Positions 18,973-27,890 of a DNA stretch of 64,000 bases are shown here, in pieces. The notes under the pieces were generated by a model that ran no database searches, was not told the origin of the DNA, and was given only the letters and a program-made list of their open reading frames with translations. Numbering within the stretch: the first letter of the stretch is position 1; the number at the start of each line of letters is the position of its first letter. The stretch is from SZUA-117 sp964630795 (GTDB taxonomy: Bacteria; Pseudomonadota; Gammaproteobacteria; Steroidobacterales; Woeseiaceae): NCBI GenBank assembly GCA_964630795.1, contig CAZVWF010000003.1, positions 1-64,000 on the forward strand, in the 5' to 3' direction. The translations under genes and the position numbers were made by a program.

Positions 18973-20622
18973 ATGACATCTTACGTATTCATCACTGGTG
19001 GCGTGGTTTCTTCTCTGGGCAAGGGCATCACGTCTGCCTGTCTCGGCGCGATCCTGGAGGCGCGCGGTCTGTCGATCAGCATGATCAAACTGGATCCTTA
19101 CATCAATGTCGACCCGGGCACGATGAGCCCGTTTCAGCATGGCGAGGTTTTCGTCACCGAAGATGGCACGGAAACGGATCTCGACCTGGGGCATTACGAA
19201 CGTTTCGTCAGGACCACCTGTGGCCGAAACAGTAACTTCACGACGGGCCGTATCTATGAAACGGTAATTGGAAAAGAACGTCGGGGCGACTATCTCGGTG
19301 CGACCGTGCAGGTCATCCCGCACATTACCGATGAAATCAAGGACAGTGTGCGTCGTGGCGCGGGTGATGCTGACATTTGCCTGGTCGAAATCGGCGGCAC
19401 GGTGGGCGATATCGAGTCGCTGCCGTTCCTGGAGGCGATTCGGCAGATGGGTGTGGAGCTTGGACGCGACAAGGTCGTTTACGTCCACCTGACGCTCGTG
19501 CCCTACATCGCGACTTCGTCCGAGATCAAGACCAAACCGACACAGCATTCGGTCAAGGAATTACGCTCGATCGGTATTCAGCCGGATATCCTGGTGTGCC
19601 GCTCCGAACAGGCGTTGCCGGAAGAGCAGCGACGAAAGATTGCCCTGTTTACGAACGTGCCGGAAAAAGCCGTCATTTCAGCCTACGATGTTGACGATCT
19701 GTACAAGATCCCGGCAATCATGCACACGCAGGGGCTTGGAGACATTGTTGCGGATCAATTGTGCCTGGATCTGCCACCCGCCGACCTGTCCGAGTGGCAG
19801 GCTATTGTCGATGCCAAGCAAAGTCCGGAAGCGGAGGTGGATATTGCGATGGTCGGCAAATACGTCGATTTGCGGGATTCCTATATTTCACTGTCGGAAG
19901 CGTTGCTGCATGGCGGCATTCACACCCGAACGCGGGTAAACATCCATTATTTTGAGTCCCAGGATATCGAAGAAAATGGCGTTGATTGCCTGGCGGACAT
20001 GGACGGCATTGTCGTTCCTGGTGGCTTCGGTGATCGCGGTGTGGAAGGCAAGGTTGCGACGGTTCGCTACGCCCGGGAGAACAATATTCCCTACCTGGGC
20101 ATTTGCCTCGGAATGCAGGTCGCGATCATCGAGGCGGCGAGAAACCTGGCTGGCCTGGATGGCGCACACAGCACCGAGTTCGAGCGCGGCACCGAGCATC
20201 CTGTGGTTGCGCTGATTACGGAGTGGGAAACCAGTGCCGGTGAACGCGAGGAGCGCAGCGAGGAGTCGGATATGGGCGGTACGATGCGCCTGGGTGCGCA
20301 GGAGATCCAGCTGGTCGAGGATTCGCGCGCGGCATCGGTTTATGGCGAGCCGGCCATTCACGAACGGCACCGGCATCGCTACGAGGTCAACAACCTTTAT
20401 CGCGACAGGCTCGCGGAAGCGGGGGTCCGCTTTTCGGGACTTTCGGTCGACGATCTCGTCGAGATGATCGAGATACCCGACCACCCCTGGTTCATTGCCA
20501 GCCAGTTTCACCCGGAATTCACCTCGAATCCGCGTGACGGGCATCCGCTATTCATGAGTTTCATCCGGGCAACTGTGCAGGCGTGTGGTGGCGGTGAGCT
20601 GCCCAAGGTTGCCGAGGCATGA
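18973..20622 (+). CDS. pyrG: CTP synthase
   Basis: PyrG aminates UTP to CTP using glutamine. The 549-residue protein has an N-terminal synthetase domain (YVFITGGVVSSLGKGITSAC and MIKLDPYINVDPGTMSPFQH). The C-terminal class I glutamine amidotransferase domain has the nucleophile motif YLGICLGMQVAIIE and the HPEFTSNP region with catalytic His and Glu. ATG 18973 is the conserved start (MTSYVFITGG); an in-frame start at 18931 adds sequence without family support. Upstream, CTTGTC and GACAAG arms around 18935-18954 could form a small leader hairpin. Confidence 0.97.
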   Translation: MTSYVFITGGVVSSLGKGITSACLGAILEARGLSISMIKLDPYINVDPGTMSPFQHGEVFVTEDGTETDLDLGHYERFVRTTCGRNSNFTTGRIYETVIGKERRGDYLGATVQVIPHITDEIKDSVRRGAGDADICLVEIGGTVGDIESLPFLEAIRQMGVELGRDKVVYVHLTLVPYIATSSEIKTKPTQHSVKELRSIGIQPDILVCRSEQALPEEQRRKIALFTNVPEKAVISAYDVDDLYKIPAIMHTQGLGDIVADQLCLDLPPADLSEWQAIVDAKQSPEAEVDIAMVGKYVDLRDSYISLSEALLHGGIHTRTRVNIHYFESQDIEENGVDCLADMDGIVVPGGFGDRGVEGKVATVRYARENNIPYLGICLGMQVAIIEAARNLAGLDGAHSTEFERGTEHPVVALITEWETSAGEREERSEESDMGGTMRLGAQEIQLVEDSRAASVYGEPAIHERHRHRYEVNNLYRDRLAEAGVRFSGLSVDDLVEMIEIPDHPWFIASQFHPEFTSNPRDGHPLFMSFIRATVQACGGGELPKVAEA

Positions 20623-21464
20623 AACTCAGCGGCTTCGACGTCGGGCCTGACAAACCGTTCTTCCTGATCGCCGGGACCTGTGTCGTCGAGGGCGAGGCCT
20701 CAGCGCTTGAAACGGCCGGCATGCTGAAGGAAATTACCAGCGAGCTTGGCATCCCTTTCATCTACAAGTCGTCCTTCGACAAGGCGAACCGGAGTTCCCG
20801 CGATGGTTTTCGCGGACCGGGCATGGAAGAAGGCCTCAGGATCCTGGGTGAAGTTCGTTCGCAGCTCTCGTTACCGGTGCTGACGGACGTCCATGAAGAC
20901 ACGCCAATCGACGAGGTCAGCGACGTCGTTGACGTCCTGCAGACACCGGCTTTTTTGTGCCGCCAAACCAACTTCATCCTGCGTGTCGCGGAGAGCGGTA
21001 AACCTGTCAATATCAAGAAAGGGCAGTTTCTTTCGCCCTCGGAAATGCAAAACGTGGTCGATAAGGCCAAATCGACGGGTAATGAAGACATCATGGTTTG
21101 CGAGCGCGGTTTTTCATTCGGTTACAACAACCTGGTTTCCGACATGCGCAGCCTGGCCGTGTTGAGAGGTACGGGTTGCCCGGTGATCTTCGATGCCACG
21201 CATTCGGTTCAGTTGCCGGGCGGCAAGGGCAGCGCATCCGGTGGTCAGCGCGAGTTTATCCCGGTGTTGGCGAGAGCGGCGACCGCGACCGGAGTTGCCG
21301 GGCTGTTCATGGAAACACACGCTGATCCGGAAGCGGCATTGAGTGATGGTCCCAATGCGTGGCCCCTGGAACGGATGCGCGCATTGCTGGAAACACTGCT
21401 ATCCATTGACCAGGCTGTGAAGAGCGGGAATTTTCTCGAGGCAGAGTTCGGACTTGGTATATAA
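20619..21464 (+). CDS. kdsA: 3-deoxy-8-phosphooctulonate synthase
   Basis: KdsA condenses phosphoenolpyruvate with arabinose-5-phosphate to make KDO-8-phosphate for the LPS inner core. The 281-residue TIM-barrel protein has FLIAGTCVVEGE near the start, YKSSFDKANRSS, TDVHE, KKGQFLSPSEM and VIFDATHSVQLPGG. The start overlaps the pyrG stop by four bases (ATGA). The pyrG-kdsA-eno order is typical. Confidence 0.97.
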   Translation: MKLSGFDVGPDKPFFLIAGTCVVEGEASALETAGMLKEITSELGIPFIYKSSFDKANRSSRDGFRGPGMEEGLRILGEVRSQLSLPVLTDVHEDTPIDEVSDVVDVLQTPAFLCRQTNFILRVAESGKPVNIKKGQFLSPSEMQNVVDKAKSTGNEDIMVCERGFSFGYNNLVSDMRSLAVLRGTGCPVIFDATHSVQLPGGKGSASGGQREFIPVLARAATATGVAGLFMETHADPEAALSDGPNAWPLERMRALLETLLSIDQAVKSGNFLEAEFGLGI

Positions 21465-21532
21465 GAATTCCGGCCGGAGCCGCTTGCATTGCCGTTGTGA
21501 GTGACTTTGGCCGTTTGTTTTGCGGAGACACT

Positions 21533-22810
21533 ATGATCGACATTGAGCATATCCATGGCCGGGAAATCCTGGATTCCCGTGGCAATCCGACGGTTGAAGC
21601 CGAGGTTCGGCTGGTGGACGGATCACAGGCCCGCGCGGGCGTCCCATCAGGCGCGTCGACCGGTACTCGCGAGGCCGTTGAACTCAGGGACGGGGATTTG
21701 GGCCGCTACCTTGGCAAAGGGGTGCAAAAAGCGGTCGCTAACATCAATGGGCCGTTAAAGGATACTTTAACCGTCGAAACGTTTGCGGATCAGAAAGCGC
21801 TGGATCAGCGCATGATCGAACTCGATGGCAGTGCCAACAAGGGTAATCTGGGTGCGAATGCATTGCTGGCAATTTCTCTGGCAACGGCCAGGGCAGCGGC
21901 GCAGTCTGCCGGCGTGCCCCTGTTCTGCCACCTGGGCAACGGCAATACGATGCCGGTCCCGATGATGAACATCATCAATGGTGGAGCACATGCCGATAAC
22001 AGTGTCGATATCCAGGAATTCATGATCTTGCCGGTCGGCGCTCCGTCGTTTGGTGAGGCTTTACGCTATGGCGCTGAAATCTTTCACGCCTTGCGGAGCG
22101 TCCTGAATGGCAAGGGATTGAACACCGCAGTGGGTGACGAGGGTGGTTTTGCCCCGGATCTGCCGTCGAACCGCGCGGCCCTGGACACGATTGTCGAGGC
22201 TGTCGACAAGGTTGGTTTTTCCCTGGGCGACGATATTCTGCTTGGTCTCGACGTCGCGAGCTCGGAGTTTTACGAGGACGGCTGTTATCGGCTGGCGTCG
22301 GAAGGGCGGGACTTCGATGCTGCGGGCTTTACCGACTTTCTCGCGGAGCTTGTTGCAAACTACCCGATCATCACGATCGAAGATGGTATGGATGAGGGGG
22401 ACTGGGATGGATGGCGTCTACTGACGGAACGCCTTGGCAGTACGGTACAGCTGGTAGGCGACGATCTGTTCGTGACCAATACCGATATTCTCGGCCGTGG
22501 AATTCGTGAAAATATTGCCAATTCGATATTGATAAAACCCAACCAAATCGGTACCTTATCGGAAACACTTGATGCGATTACTATGGCAGTGGAAGCGGGC
22601 TATTCGGCAGTGGTATCACACCGCTCCGGCGAGACCGCAGACAGTACGATTGCCGATATTGCGGTGGGCACTGAGGCGACGCAGATTAAAACGGGATCTC
22701 TTTCACGTTCGGATCGAATCGCCAAGTACAACCAGCTCTTGCGCATCGAAGAGGCTTTGGGGAGCGACGCGGCTTATGCCGGTCGCGACGCCTTCTCAGT
22801 GAAGGCTTGA
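21533..22810 (+). CDS. eno: Enolase
   Basis: Enolase interconverts 2-phosphoglycerate and phosphoenolpyruvate, and in many gammaproteobacteria it is also part of the RNA degradosome. The 425-residue protein starts at ATG 21533 (IEHIHGREILDSRGNPTVEA). It has GVPSGASTGTREAVELRD, the ITIEDGMDEGDWDGW metal-site region and the signature ILIKPNQIGTLSETL. SHRSGETADSTIAD closes the active site. A GTG at 21497 in frame adds 12 residues with no family support. Confidence 0.97.
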   Translation: MIDIEHIHGREILDSRGNPTVEAEVRLVDGSQARAGVPSGASTGTREAVELRDGDLGRYLGKGVQKAVANINGPLKDTLTVETFADQKALDQRMIELDGSANKGNLGANALLAISLATARAAAQSAGVPLFCHLGNGNTMPVPMMNIINGGAHADNSVDIQEFMILPVGAPSFGEALRYGAEIFHALRSVLNGKGLNTAVGDEGGFAPDLPSNRAALDTIVEAVDKVGFSLGDDILLGLDVASSEFYEDGCYRLASEGRDFDAAGFTDFLAELVANYPIITIEDGMDEGDWDGWRLLTERLGSTVQLVGDDLFVTNTDILGRGIRENIANSILIKPNQIGTLSETLDAITMAVEAGYSAVVSHRSGETADSTIADIAVGTEATQIKTGSLSRSDRIAKYNQLLRIEEALGSDAAYAGRDAFSVKA

Positions 22811-22849
22811 GTCCGGAGACGGGCGACGTTTGCTTGGGGTAATGATCGC

Positions 22850-23161
22850 TTGAATACACGATGGATAATGCTGGTGCTGGCCATTGCAGGACTCGCGATG
22901 CAAGCCCAGTTGTGGTTATCGGATACCGGTTTCCGTAAGACCCGCGATTTGCGTGACGCGGTCCTCGCTCAGCGCACAGAGAATGACGAGCTGCGTGCAC
23001 GCAACCGGGCGCTTGAAGCCGAGGTGGTCAATCTCAAGCACGGCCGCGAGGCGGCGGAAGAAAGAGCCCGGACAGACCTTGGCATGATCGGTCGGTCCGA
23101 GACGTTTTTCCAGGTAGTCCCTGCAACTGGCGACAATCTGGTCGTCGATGCACAACCCTGA
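22850..23161 (+). CDS. ftsB: Cell division protein FtsB
   Basis: FtsB is a bitopic membrane protein that joins FtsL and FtsQ in the divisome and helps trigger septal peptidoglycan synthesis. The 103-residue protein has one N-terminal membrane segment (about residues 6-24). A coiled-coil rich in Arg/Glu/Asn (RNRALEAEVVNLKHGREAAE) follows, and then the conserved EERARTDLGMIGRSETFFQV block. The start is a TTG at 22850; ATG 22868 is an in-frame alternative. It sits between eno and truD; ispD and ispF, usual neighbours, are absent. Confidence 0.93.
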   Translation: MNTRWIMLVLAIAGLAMQAQLWLSDTGFRKTRDLRDAVLAQRTENDELRARNRALEAEVVNLKHGREAAEERARTDLGMIGRSETFFQVVPATGDNLVVDAQP

Positions 23162-24191
23162 GTTTCACCTCCCCGACTGGGCGCGTGCCCACGGCAGCCC
23201 GCTGTTCCAGGGGCAGATCAAGAAGACACCCGACGATTTCCGTGTAGAAGAAGTGCTGGGCTTTGTGCCCACCGGTGAAGGCGAGCATGACTTCCTGCGT
23301 ATCGAAAAGACAGATTCGAATACGGGCTGGGTCGCGCGTCAGCTGGCCGCGCACGCGGGGGTTACTGCGAGAGACATTGGTTACGCAGGACTCAAGGACC
23401 GTCGCGCAGTTACAACGCAGTGGTTCAGTGTTCGGCGGCCTGCTGGTGACGGGACTGACTGGTCCACGCTGCAGGTAAACGGGGTCAGGCTTCTCGAGCA
23501 TACGCAGCATCGTCGCAAGCTCAAGACCGGCGCTCACGCAGGTAATCGATTTCGAATTGTCGTGCGAGGCATTCCAGGTGACCGTGGGCAAGTCGACGAA
23601 CGCCTGGCAGTCATGCGCGCGTCAGGTGTACCGAATTACTTCGGACCGCAGCGATTCGGGCGACATGCGCATAACCTGGCGCTGGCCGGTGAGGTATTCG
23701 AAGGCAAGCGGATGAAAAGAGATCGGCGGAGCATTGCTATTTCGGCGGCGCGCTCGTTTATCTTTAATGAGGTCCTTTCTGCACGCGTCGCGGGAGGAAG
23801 CTGGAGCAGGCTTGTGTCCGGCGAACCCGCAAACCTTGACGGCAGTGCCAGCATCTTCGTGCCGACGGGGGAGGACGACTCGTTGATTACCCGTCTGCAG
23901 ACGCTGGATATTCATCCGACCGGCCCGCTCTGGGGCGCTGGCGGAACGTCAGTAACTGGTGAAATTGCGAACCTGGAACGGACGATGGCCGACGAACACC
24001 GTATGCTGGCATCCGGCCTGGAACGTCTGGGTGCGCGTCCGGCCCGGCGGGCATTGAGGCTGAGCGTTCATGACGTCGACTGGTCGATATCCGGCGACAG
24101 GTTCGAGATCGGGTTTCATCTGGGTAAAGGGAGTTTCGCAACAACCGTGTTGCGAGAACTGATGACGACAATTGATGACAATCATTCATGA
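23148..24191 (+). CDS. truD: tRNA pseudouridine(13) synthase
   Basis: TruD makes pseudouridine 13 in tRNA(Glu). The 347-residue protein has the opening KKTPDDFRVEEVLGF, the GYAGLKDRRAVTTQWFSV motif with catalytic Asp at about residue 84, and VPNYFGPQRFGRHAHNL. The C-terminal lobe is conserved (FHLGKGSFATTVLREL). Its ATG lies inside the 3' end of ftsB (14-base overlap), leaving no space for ispD or ispF. Confidence 0.96.
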   Translation: MHNPEFHLPDWARAHGSPLFQGQIKKTPDDFRVEEVLGFVPTGEGEHDFLRIEKTDSNTGWVARQLAAHAGVTARDIGYAGLKDRRAVTTQWFSVRRPAGDGTDWSTLQVNGVRLLEHTQHRRKLKTGAHAGNRFRIVVRGIPGDRGQVDERLAVMRASGVPNYFGPQRFGRHAHNLALAGEVFEGKRMKRDRRSIAISAARSFIFNEVLSARVAGGSWSRLVSGEPANLDGSASIFVPTGEDDSLITRLQTLDIHPTGPLWGAGGTSVTGEIANLERTMADEHRMLASGLERLGARPARRALRLSVHDVDWSISGDRFEIGFHLGKGSFATTVLRELMTTIDDNHS

Positions 24192-25111
24192 CTAAGCGAG
24201 TGTTTCGGTTCCTGGCGCTCCCTGTGCTGCTGGCTGGCGGTGTTGCCGCCGCGCACCTGATTCCCGGCATCGACGGATCGGAGGTCGAGCGGAATATCCG
24301 GGACTCGCTGCACATCATCGGTTTCGCCGGCGTGGCGGGACTGATCTTCCTCCTGGTGCCACTCGGTCGGTTCGGGAAGTCGCTGGTCGCCTTTGCCGGC
24401 GCGGTGGTGCTGGGCGCACTGGCTGAGTATGGACAGTTGCTGGCCGGCTTCACGTTCAGCCCGGAGGATATCGTCAGGGACGCAGTTGGTGCGGGTCTCA
24501 CGATCGTTGGTCTCCTGCTGTGGACCACGACAATCTCACGCGGGTTTCGGGTGGTCCTCCGGGTATTCGCCTGCGTGCTGGTCATCGGCGTTTTCGCGCC
24601 TTTCACTTACTGGAGCACGGTGTTCCTGAGTGAACGCATGAAGGCGCCTGTGGTGATGGACTTCGAGGGACGTTTCGCGCACTACTACTACGCCGTGACC
24701 AATGCGAAAATGTCGCTCATAACGGGGTCTGGTGCCGACCACGCCACCGGTAATCATGCGATCGAACTAACCTTGACTCGTGCCCAGCGGAGCGGTGTTC
24801 TGATTTCAACCGCGATGCATGACTGGCAGGATTTTACCTGGCTCGTTTTCGATGCCCGAATCGTCAGTGGCAATGATTCTCTGGTCAGTGTTCACCTGAA
24901 TGACTACGACAGCATCGGTCACCTGGTCGACGCTCAAGCCGGCATGGTGACAGTGACCGGCGCTGGTTCCAGCTACCGCGTACCACTGCACGAGGTCATC
25001 AAAGAGGCTGGTCGCTCCGATGACGCCGATGATATTCGCCAGGTGGCTCTGTTAGCCAGGAGTCGGCACCGGGGTACGGTTCTTCGAATCGATAACCTGC
25101 GCCTGGAGTGA
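24188..25111 (+). CDS. VanZ-like membrane protein with C-terminal carbohydrate-binding-like domain
   Basis: This 307-residue protein combines two parts. The first 150 residues hold about five membrane segments and a VanZ-family motif (AEYGQLLAGFTFSPEDIVRDAVGAG split across two helices, with the E, Q, R and D pattern of VanZ). The remaining 150 residues look soluble and beta-rich. They include VVMDFEGRF, an AIELTLTRAQRSGVLISTA strand pair, DWQDFTWLVFDARI and a terminal LRIDNLRLE; these resemble galactose-binding-like jelly-roll domains. VanZ in enterococci gives low-level teicoplanin resistance, but most VanZ-like proteins have no known function. The ATGA overlap with truD suggests co-translation. 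The domain assignment is by eye. Confidence 0.7.
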   Translation: MTKRVFRFLALPVLLAGGVAAAHLIPGIDGSEVERNIRDSLHIIGFAGVAGLIFLLVPLGRFGKSLVAFAGAVVLGALAEYGQLLAGFTFSPEDIVRDAVGAGLTIVGLLLWTTTISRGFRVVLRVFACVLVIGVFAPFTYWSTVFLSERMKAPVVMDFEGRFAHYYYAVTNAKMSLITGSGADHATGNHAIELTLTRAQRSGVLISTAMHDWQDFTWLVFDARIVSGNDSLVSVHLNDYDSIGHLVDAQAGMVTVTGAGSSYRVPLHEVIKEAGRSDDADDIRQVALLARSRHRGTVLRIDNLRLE

Positions 25112-25143
25112 GTCGCGCCACTGCAGAAACATCAATACTCTGG

Positions 25144-25686
25144 TCAGTCCTTCCCGAGTAGCACGTAAACGGCACCGGTACCGCCGTGCACTTGTCGTGT
25201 CGATACGAACGCCAGAACCTCGTTCCAGCGTCTTAGCCAGTTGTTCACCTTGCCCTTCAGGACCGGACCGCGCTGGCCGGAACCCAGTCCCTTTCCATGC
25301 ACCACTCGCACGCAGGTGTGGCCGCGGTAGACCGACTCGTTAATAAACGCCCGAAGTTCCGCCTTTGCCTCGGGTACGGTCATGCCGTGCAGGTCGATCT
25401 CATTCTGGACTGCAAAGTTGCCGCGACTGAGTTTGCGCATCGTCCGGCGACCGACGGACGGGCGATGAAAACGCAGGGCCTCGCCGGCCCCCGTTTCGAT
25501 GTCGTCGATGTCCGCCTCCAGGCTCTCCTTCAGGACTGACTGTTCGTCGTCTCGCCGGAACCGGGCCCGGGGCGCAGGTTTCGGTTTGTAGTGCGGTGCC
25601 CGAACGTCTTGCTCAAGCGGCGGGATGTCGCGCATCGCCTGGCGAAAGGCACTGACATCCTCATCTGTTGTATCGTCGTCTTCCAT
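25144..25686 (-). CDS. Smr domain protein
   Basis: The 180-residue protein ends in a small MutS-related (Smr) domain: EIDLHGMTVPEAKAELRAFI, then RVVHGKGLGS and HGGTGAVYVLLG. These carry the DLHG and HGKG motifs of nuclease-type Smr proteins. The N-terminal half is charged and low in conservation. It resembles SmrA/SmrB of E. coli; SmrB cleaves mRNA at collided ribosomes, but which subfamily this is cannot be told. It is convergent with the VanZ-like gene (32-base gap) and divergent from surE. Confidence 0.88.
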   Translation of the reverse strand: MEDDDTTDEDVSAFRQAMRDIPPLEQDVRAPHYKPKPAPRARFRRDDEQSVLKESLEADIDDIETGAGEALRFHRPSVGRRTMRKLSRGNFAVQNEIDLHGMTVPEAKAELRAFINESVYRGHTCVRVVHGKGLGSGQRGPVLKGKVNNWLRRWNEVLAFVSTRQVHGGTGAVYVLLGKD

Positions 25687-25767
25687 GGACCCGGTCGCCT
25701 TGTAACGCTATGGCAGGAGGGAAACATTGAGTATAGTGAGCGCGCCTTATCTCGAACAATAAATACC

Positions 25768-26511
25768 GTGAAAATTCTCGTCAGTAATGATGACGGCTAC
25801 CTCGCCACAGGCATCAATGCATTGGCGGCCGCATTGTCAGAAATCGCCGATGTCATCGTTGTCGCCCCGGAGCGCAATTACAGTGGTGCGAGCAATTCCC
25901 TGACCCTGCACGCGCCGCTGCGCGTCCACGAAGTCGAGCAGGATCGCTATTTCGTTACGGGTACACCGTCGGACTGCGTTCACCTGGCGCTGTCAGGCTT
26001 TCTCGATGAGGATCCCGATATCGTCGTATCCGGCATCAATCATGGCGCCAACCTGGGCGATGATGTGATCTATTCGGGCACGGTCGCCGCGGCCATGGAA
26101 GGTCGATTTCTCGGCTTGCCGGCGATCGCCGTGTCTCTGGTCGGGCGGCACGCGAAGCATTTCGACACGGGTGCGCGGGTCGCCGCCGAGCTCGTCAGGA
26201 AACTGCAGAAAGAGCCATTGCCGAAAGACATCATGCTGAACGTTAACGTGCCCGATCTGCCTTACGAGGAACTTGGCGGCATTGTATCGACCCGGCTGGG
26301 TTTTCGTCACCGGTCCGAACCGCTTGTACCGATGGACGATCCCCGGGGTAAGCGCATCTACTGGATTGGGCCGGCCGGGGAGGGTCAGGATGCCGGTCCG
26401 GGCACCGACTTCGAGGCCATAGAGCGTGGCGCGGTCGCCGTTACACCGTTGAAAGTCGACCTGACGCGCCATGAGTCGCTTCCACGCCTGACGGAATGGC
26501 TCGCGACCTGA
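25768..26511 (+). CDS. surE: 5'-nucleotidase SurE
   Basis: SurE dephosphorylates nucleoside monophosphates and short polyphosphate and is linked to stationary-phase survival. The 247-residue protein starts with KILVSNDDGYLATGI, whose Asp pair binds the metal. It continues with APERNYSGASNSLTLHAPLR, GTPSDCVHLAL and VSGINHGANLGDDVIYSGTV. GTG 25768 is the family start; the longer upstream frame is not SurE-like. TATAGT at about 25732 is a possible -10. It opens the surE-pcm-yqaA-nlpD-rpoS block. Confidence 0.96.
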   Translation: MKILVSNDDGYLATGINALAAALSEIADVIVVAPERNYSGASNSLTLHAPLRVHEVEQDRYFVTGTPSDCVHLALSGFLDEDPDIVVSGINHGANLGDDVIYSGTVAAAMEGRFLGLPAIAVSLVGRHAKHFDTGARVAAELVRKLQKEPLPKDIMLNVNVPDLPYEELGGIVSTRLGFRHRSEPLVPMDDPRGKRIYWIGPAGEGQDAGPGTDFEAIERGAVAVTPLKVDLTRHESLPRLTEWLAT

Positions 26512-27173
26512 TGCAGCAAAACCATGACAGGCGCGGTATCGGCATGACCAGCGCCCGGACCCGGGACAGGCTGGTTCAACGCTTGAAGGAGCACGGGATT
26601 CGATCGAATGCCGTCCTCGAGCAAATCCGGAACGTACCGCGCCACCTGTTTGTCGATGAAGCGCTGGCCAGCCGCGCGTACGAGGATACGGCGCTGCCGA
26701 TCGGGCTTGGGCAAACGATCAGCCAGCCCTATGTCGTGGCGCGGATGACAGAGGCGCTCCTGGACGGATTCAAAGGCGAGAAGGTGCTTGAAATAGGCAC
26801 GGGTTGTGGTTACCAGACCGCGGTGCTGGCCCCATTGATCAAGCAGATATACACGGTTGAACGGCTGCGGGAGCTGCAAAACAAGGCCAAACAGCGCCTG
26901 CGCGAGCTGGACATATACAACGTTCAGTTCAAGCCAGGTGACGGCTGGGAGGGCTGGGCCAAGTACGGTCCCTATGATGGCATTCTCGTCGCTGCAGCAG
27001 CGCCGGAGCTGCCGGAAAAACTGCTGGAACAGCTGGCACCGGGTGGTCGCCTGATCATGCCGGTCGGCCCTTCCGGGCGGCAGCAACTGGTGATGGTGAC
27101 GCGTCGCGGCGACCACTATGAGCAAGTGTCACTCGGTGCGGTCAGCTTCGTGCCACTGGTGAAGGGTAAATAA
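26496..27173 (+). CDS. pcm: Protein-L-isoaspartate O-methyltransferase
   Basis: This enzyme methylates isoaspartyl residues in aged proteins to start their repair. The 225-residue protein has PRHLFVDEALASRAYEDTALPIGLGQTISQPYVVA across its N-terminal half. The SAM-binding motif is VLEIGTGCGYQTAVLA, and ELPEKLLEQLAPGGRLIMPVG closes the methyltransferase core. The ATG overlaps the surE end by 16 bases; ATG 26514 or 26544 are alternatives. It sits between surE and nlpD/rpoS, as in E. coli. Confidence 0.96.
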   Translation: MARDLMQQNHDRRGIGMTSARTRDRLVQRLKEHGIRSNAVLEQIRNVPRHLFVDEALASRAYEDTALPIGLGQTISQPYVVARMTEALLDGFKGEKVLEIGTGCGYQTAVLAPLIKQIYTVERLRELQNKAKQRLRELDIYNVQFKPGDGWEGWAKYGPYDGILVAAAAPELPEKLLEQLAPGGRLIMPVGPSGRQQLVMVTRRGDHYEQVSLGAVSFVPLVKGK

Positions 27174-27298
27174 CAGCGCTCTATTGCCGGTTGGGTAAGA
27201 TAAATGGCAATTAAAACAGCATGTTGTTTATACTACTTAGATAGAATTCTGGCATCTGGAGCGGGATCGCTCCAGGCCGAAGCTTGGGACAATCGGTA

Positions 27299-27883
27299 AT
27301 GCGACTCTTCGGACCTTTGTATGAAAGGGTGATCGGCTGGGCGCGACATCCGCACGCGGAACGCTATCTGGGCGCTCTCAGTTTCGCGGAGTCGTCGTTT
27401 TTTCCGATTCCACCGGACGTCATGCTGGCACCCATGTGCCTGGCCGAGCGGCGGCGCGCCTGGCGATTCGCGACCGTGACGACCGTGACTTCGCTGCTGG
27501 GCGGGGTTGCGGGCTATGGGATCGGATACTACTCGTTCGAGGCCATCGAGCCCTGGTTGCGGGAATCGCACTATTGGTCCGCGTACCTTCAGGGCAAAGC
27601 CTGGTTTGATACCTGGGGCGTCTGGGCGGTGTTTGTCGCCGGGTTCTCGCCCATCCCTTACAAGATTTTTACGATCTCGGCAGGCGTCGCGGCCCTGAGC
27701 TTCCCGGGATTCGTGATCGCGTCGCTGATTGGTCGTGGCGCAAGGTTCTTCCTGGTGGCCGGACTGATCGTCGCGGGCGGCCAGCGGATGGAAGAGCTGA
27801 TCCCAAAGTATGTCGAGCGCATCGGTTGGGCGGTGGTAGCGATCGTTGCGGCCGTCGGCGTTTTCCTGTCGATCGGGGACTGA
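27299..27883 (+). CDS. yqaA: YqaA-type DedA/SNARE-associated membrane protein
   Basis: From ATG 27299 this is a 194-residue membrane protein. It has FPIPPDVMLAPMCLAERRRAW near the N terminus, two or three hydrophobic helices, and the FSPIPYKIFTISAGVAALSF motif typical of the YqaA subgroup of DedA-like proteins. DedA proteins affect membrane lipid (undecaprenyl phosphate) recycling; the substrate of this subgroup is unknown. A TTG at 27284 is an alternative start. The gene often lies between pcm and nlpD in xanthomonads. The AT-rich 125-base leader has a possible -10 (TATACT near 27231). Confidence 0.85.
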   Translation: MRLFGPLYERVIGWARHPHAERYLGALSFAESSFFPIPPDVMLAPMCLAERRRAWRFATVTTVTSLLGGVAGYGIGYYSFEAIEPWLRESHYWSAYLQGKAWFDTWGVWAVFVAGFSPIPYKIFTISAGVAALSFPGFVIASLIGRGARFFLVAGLIVAGGQRMEELIPKYVERIGWAVVAIVAAVGVFLSIGD

Positions 27884-27890
27884 GCGCGTA

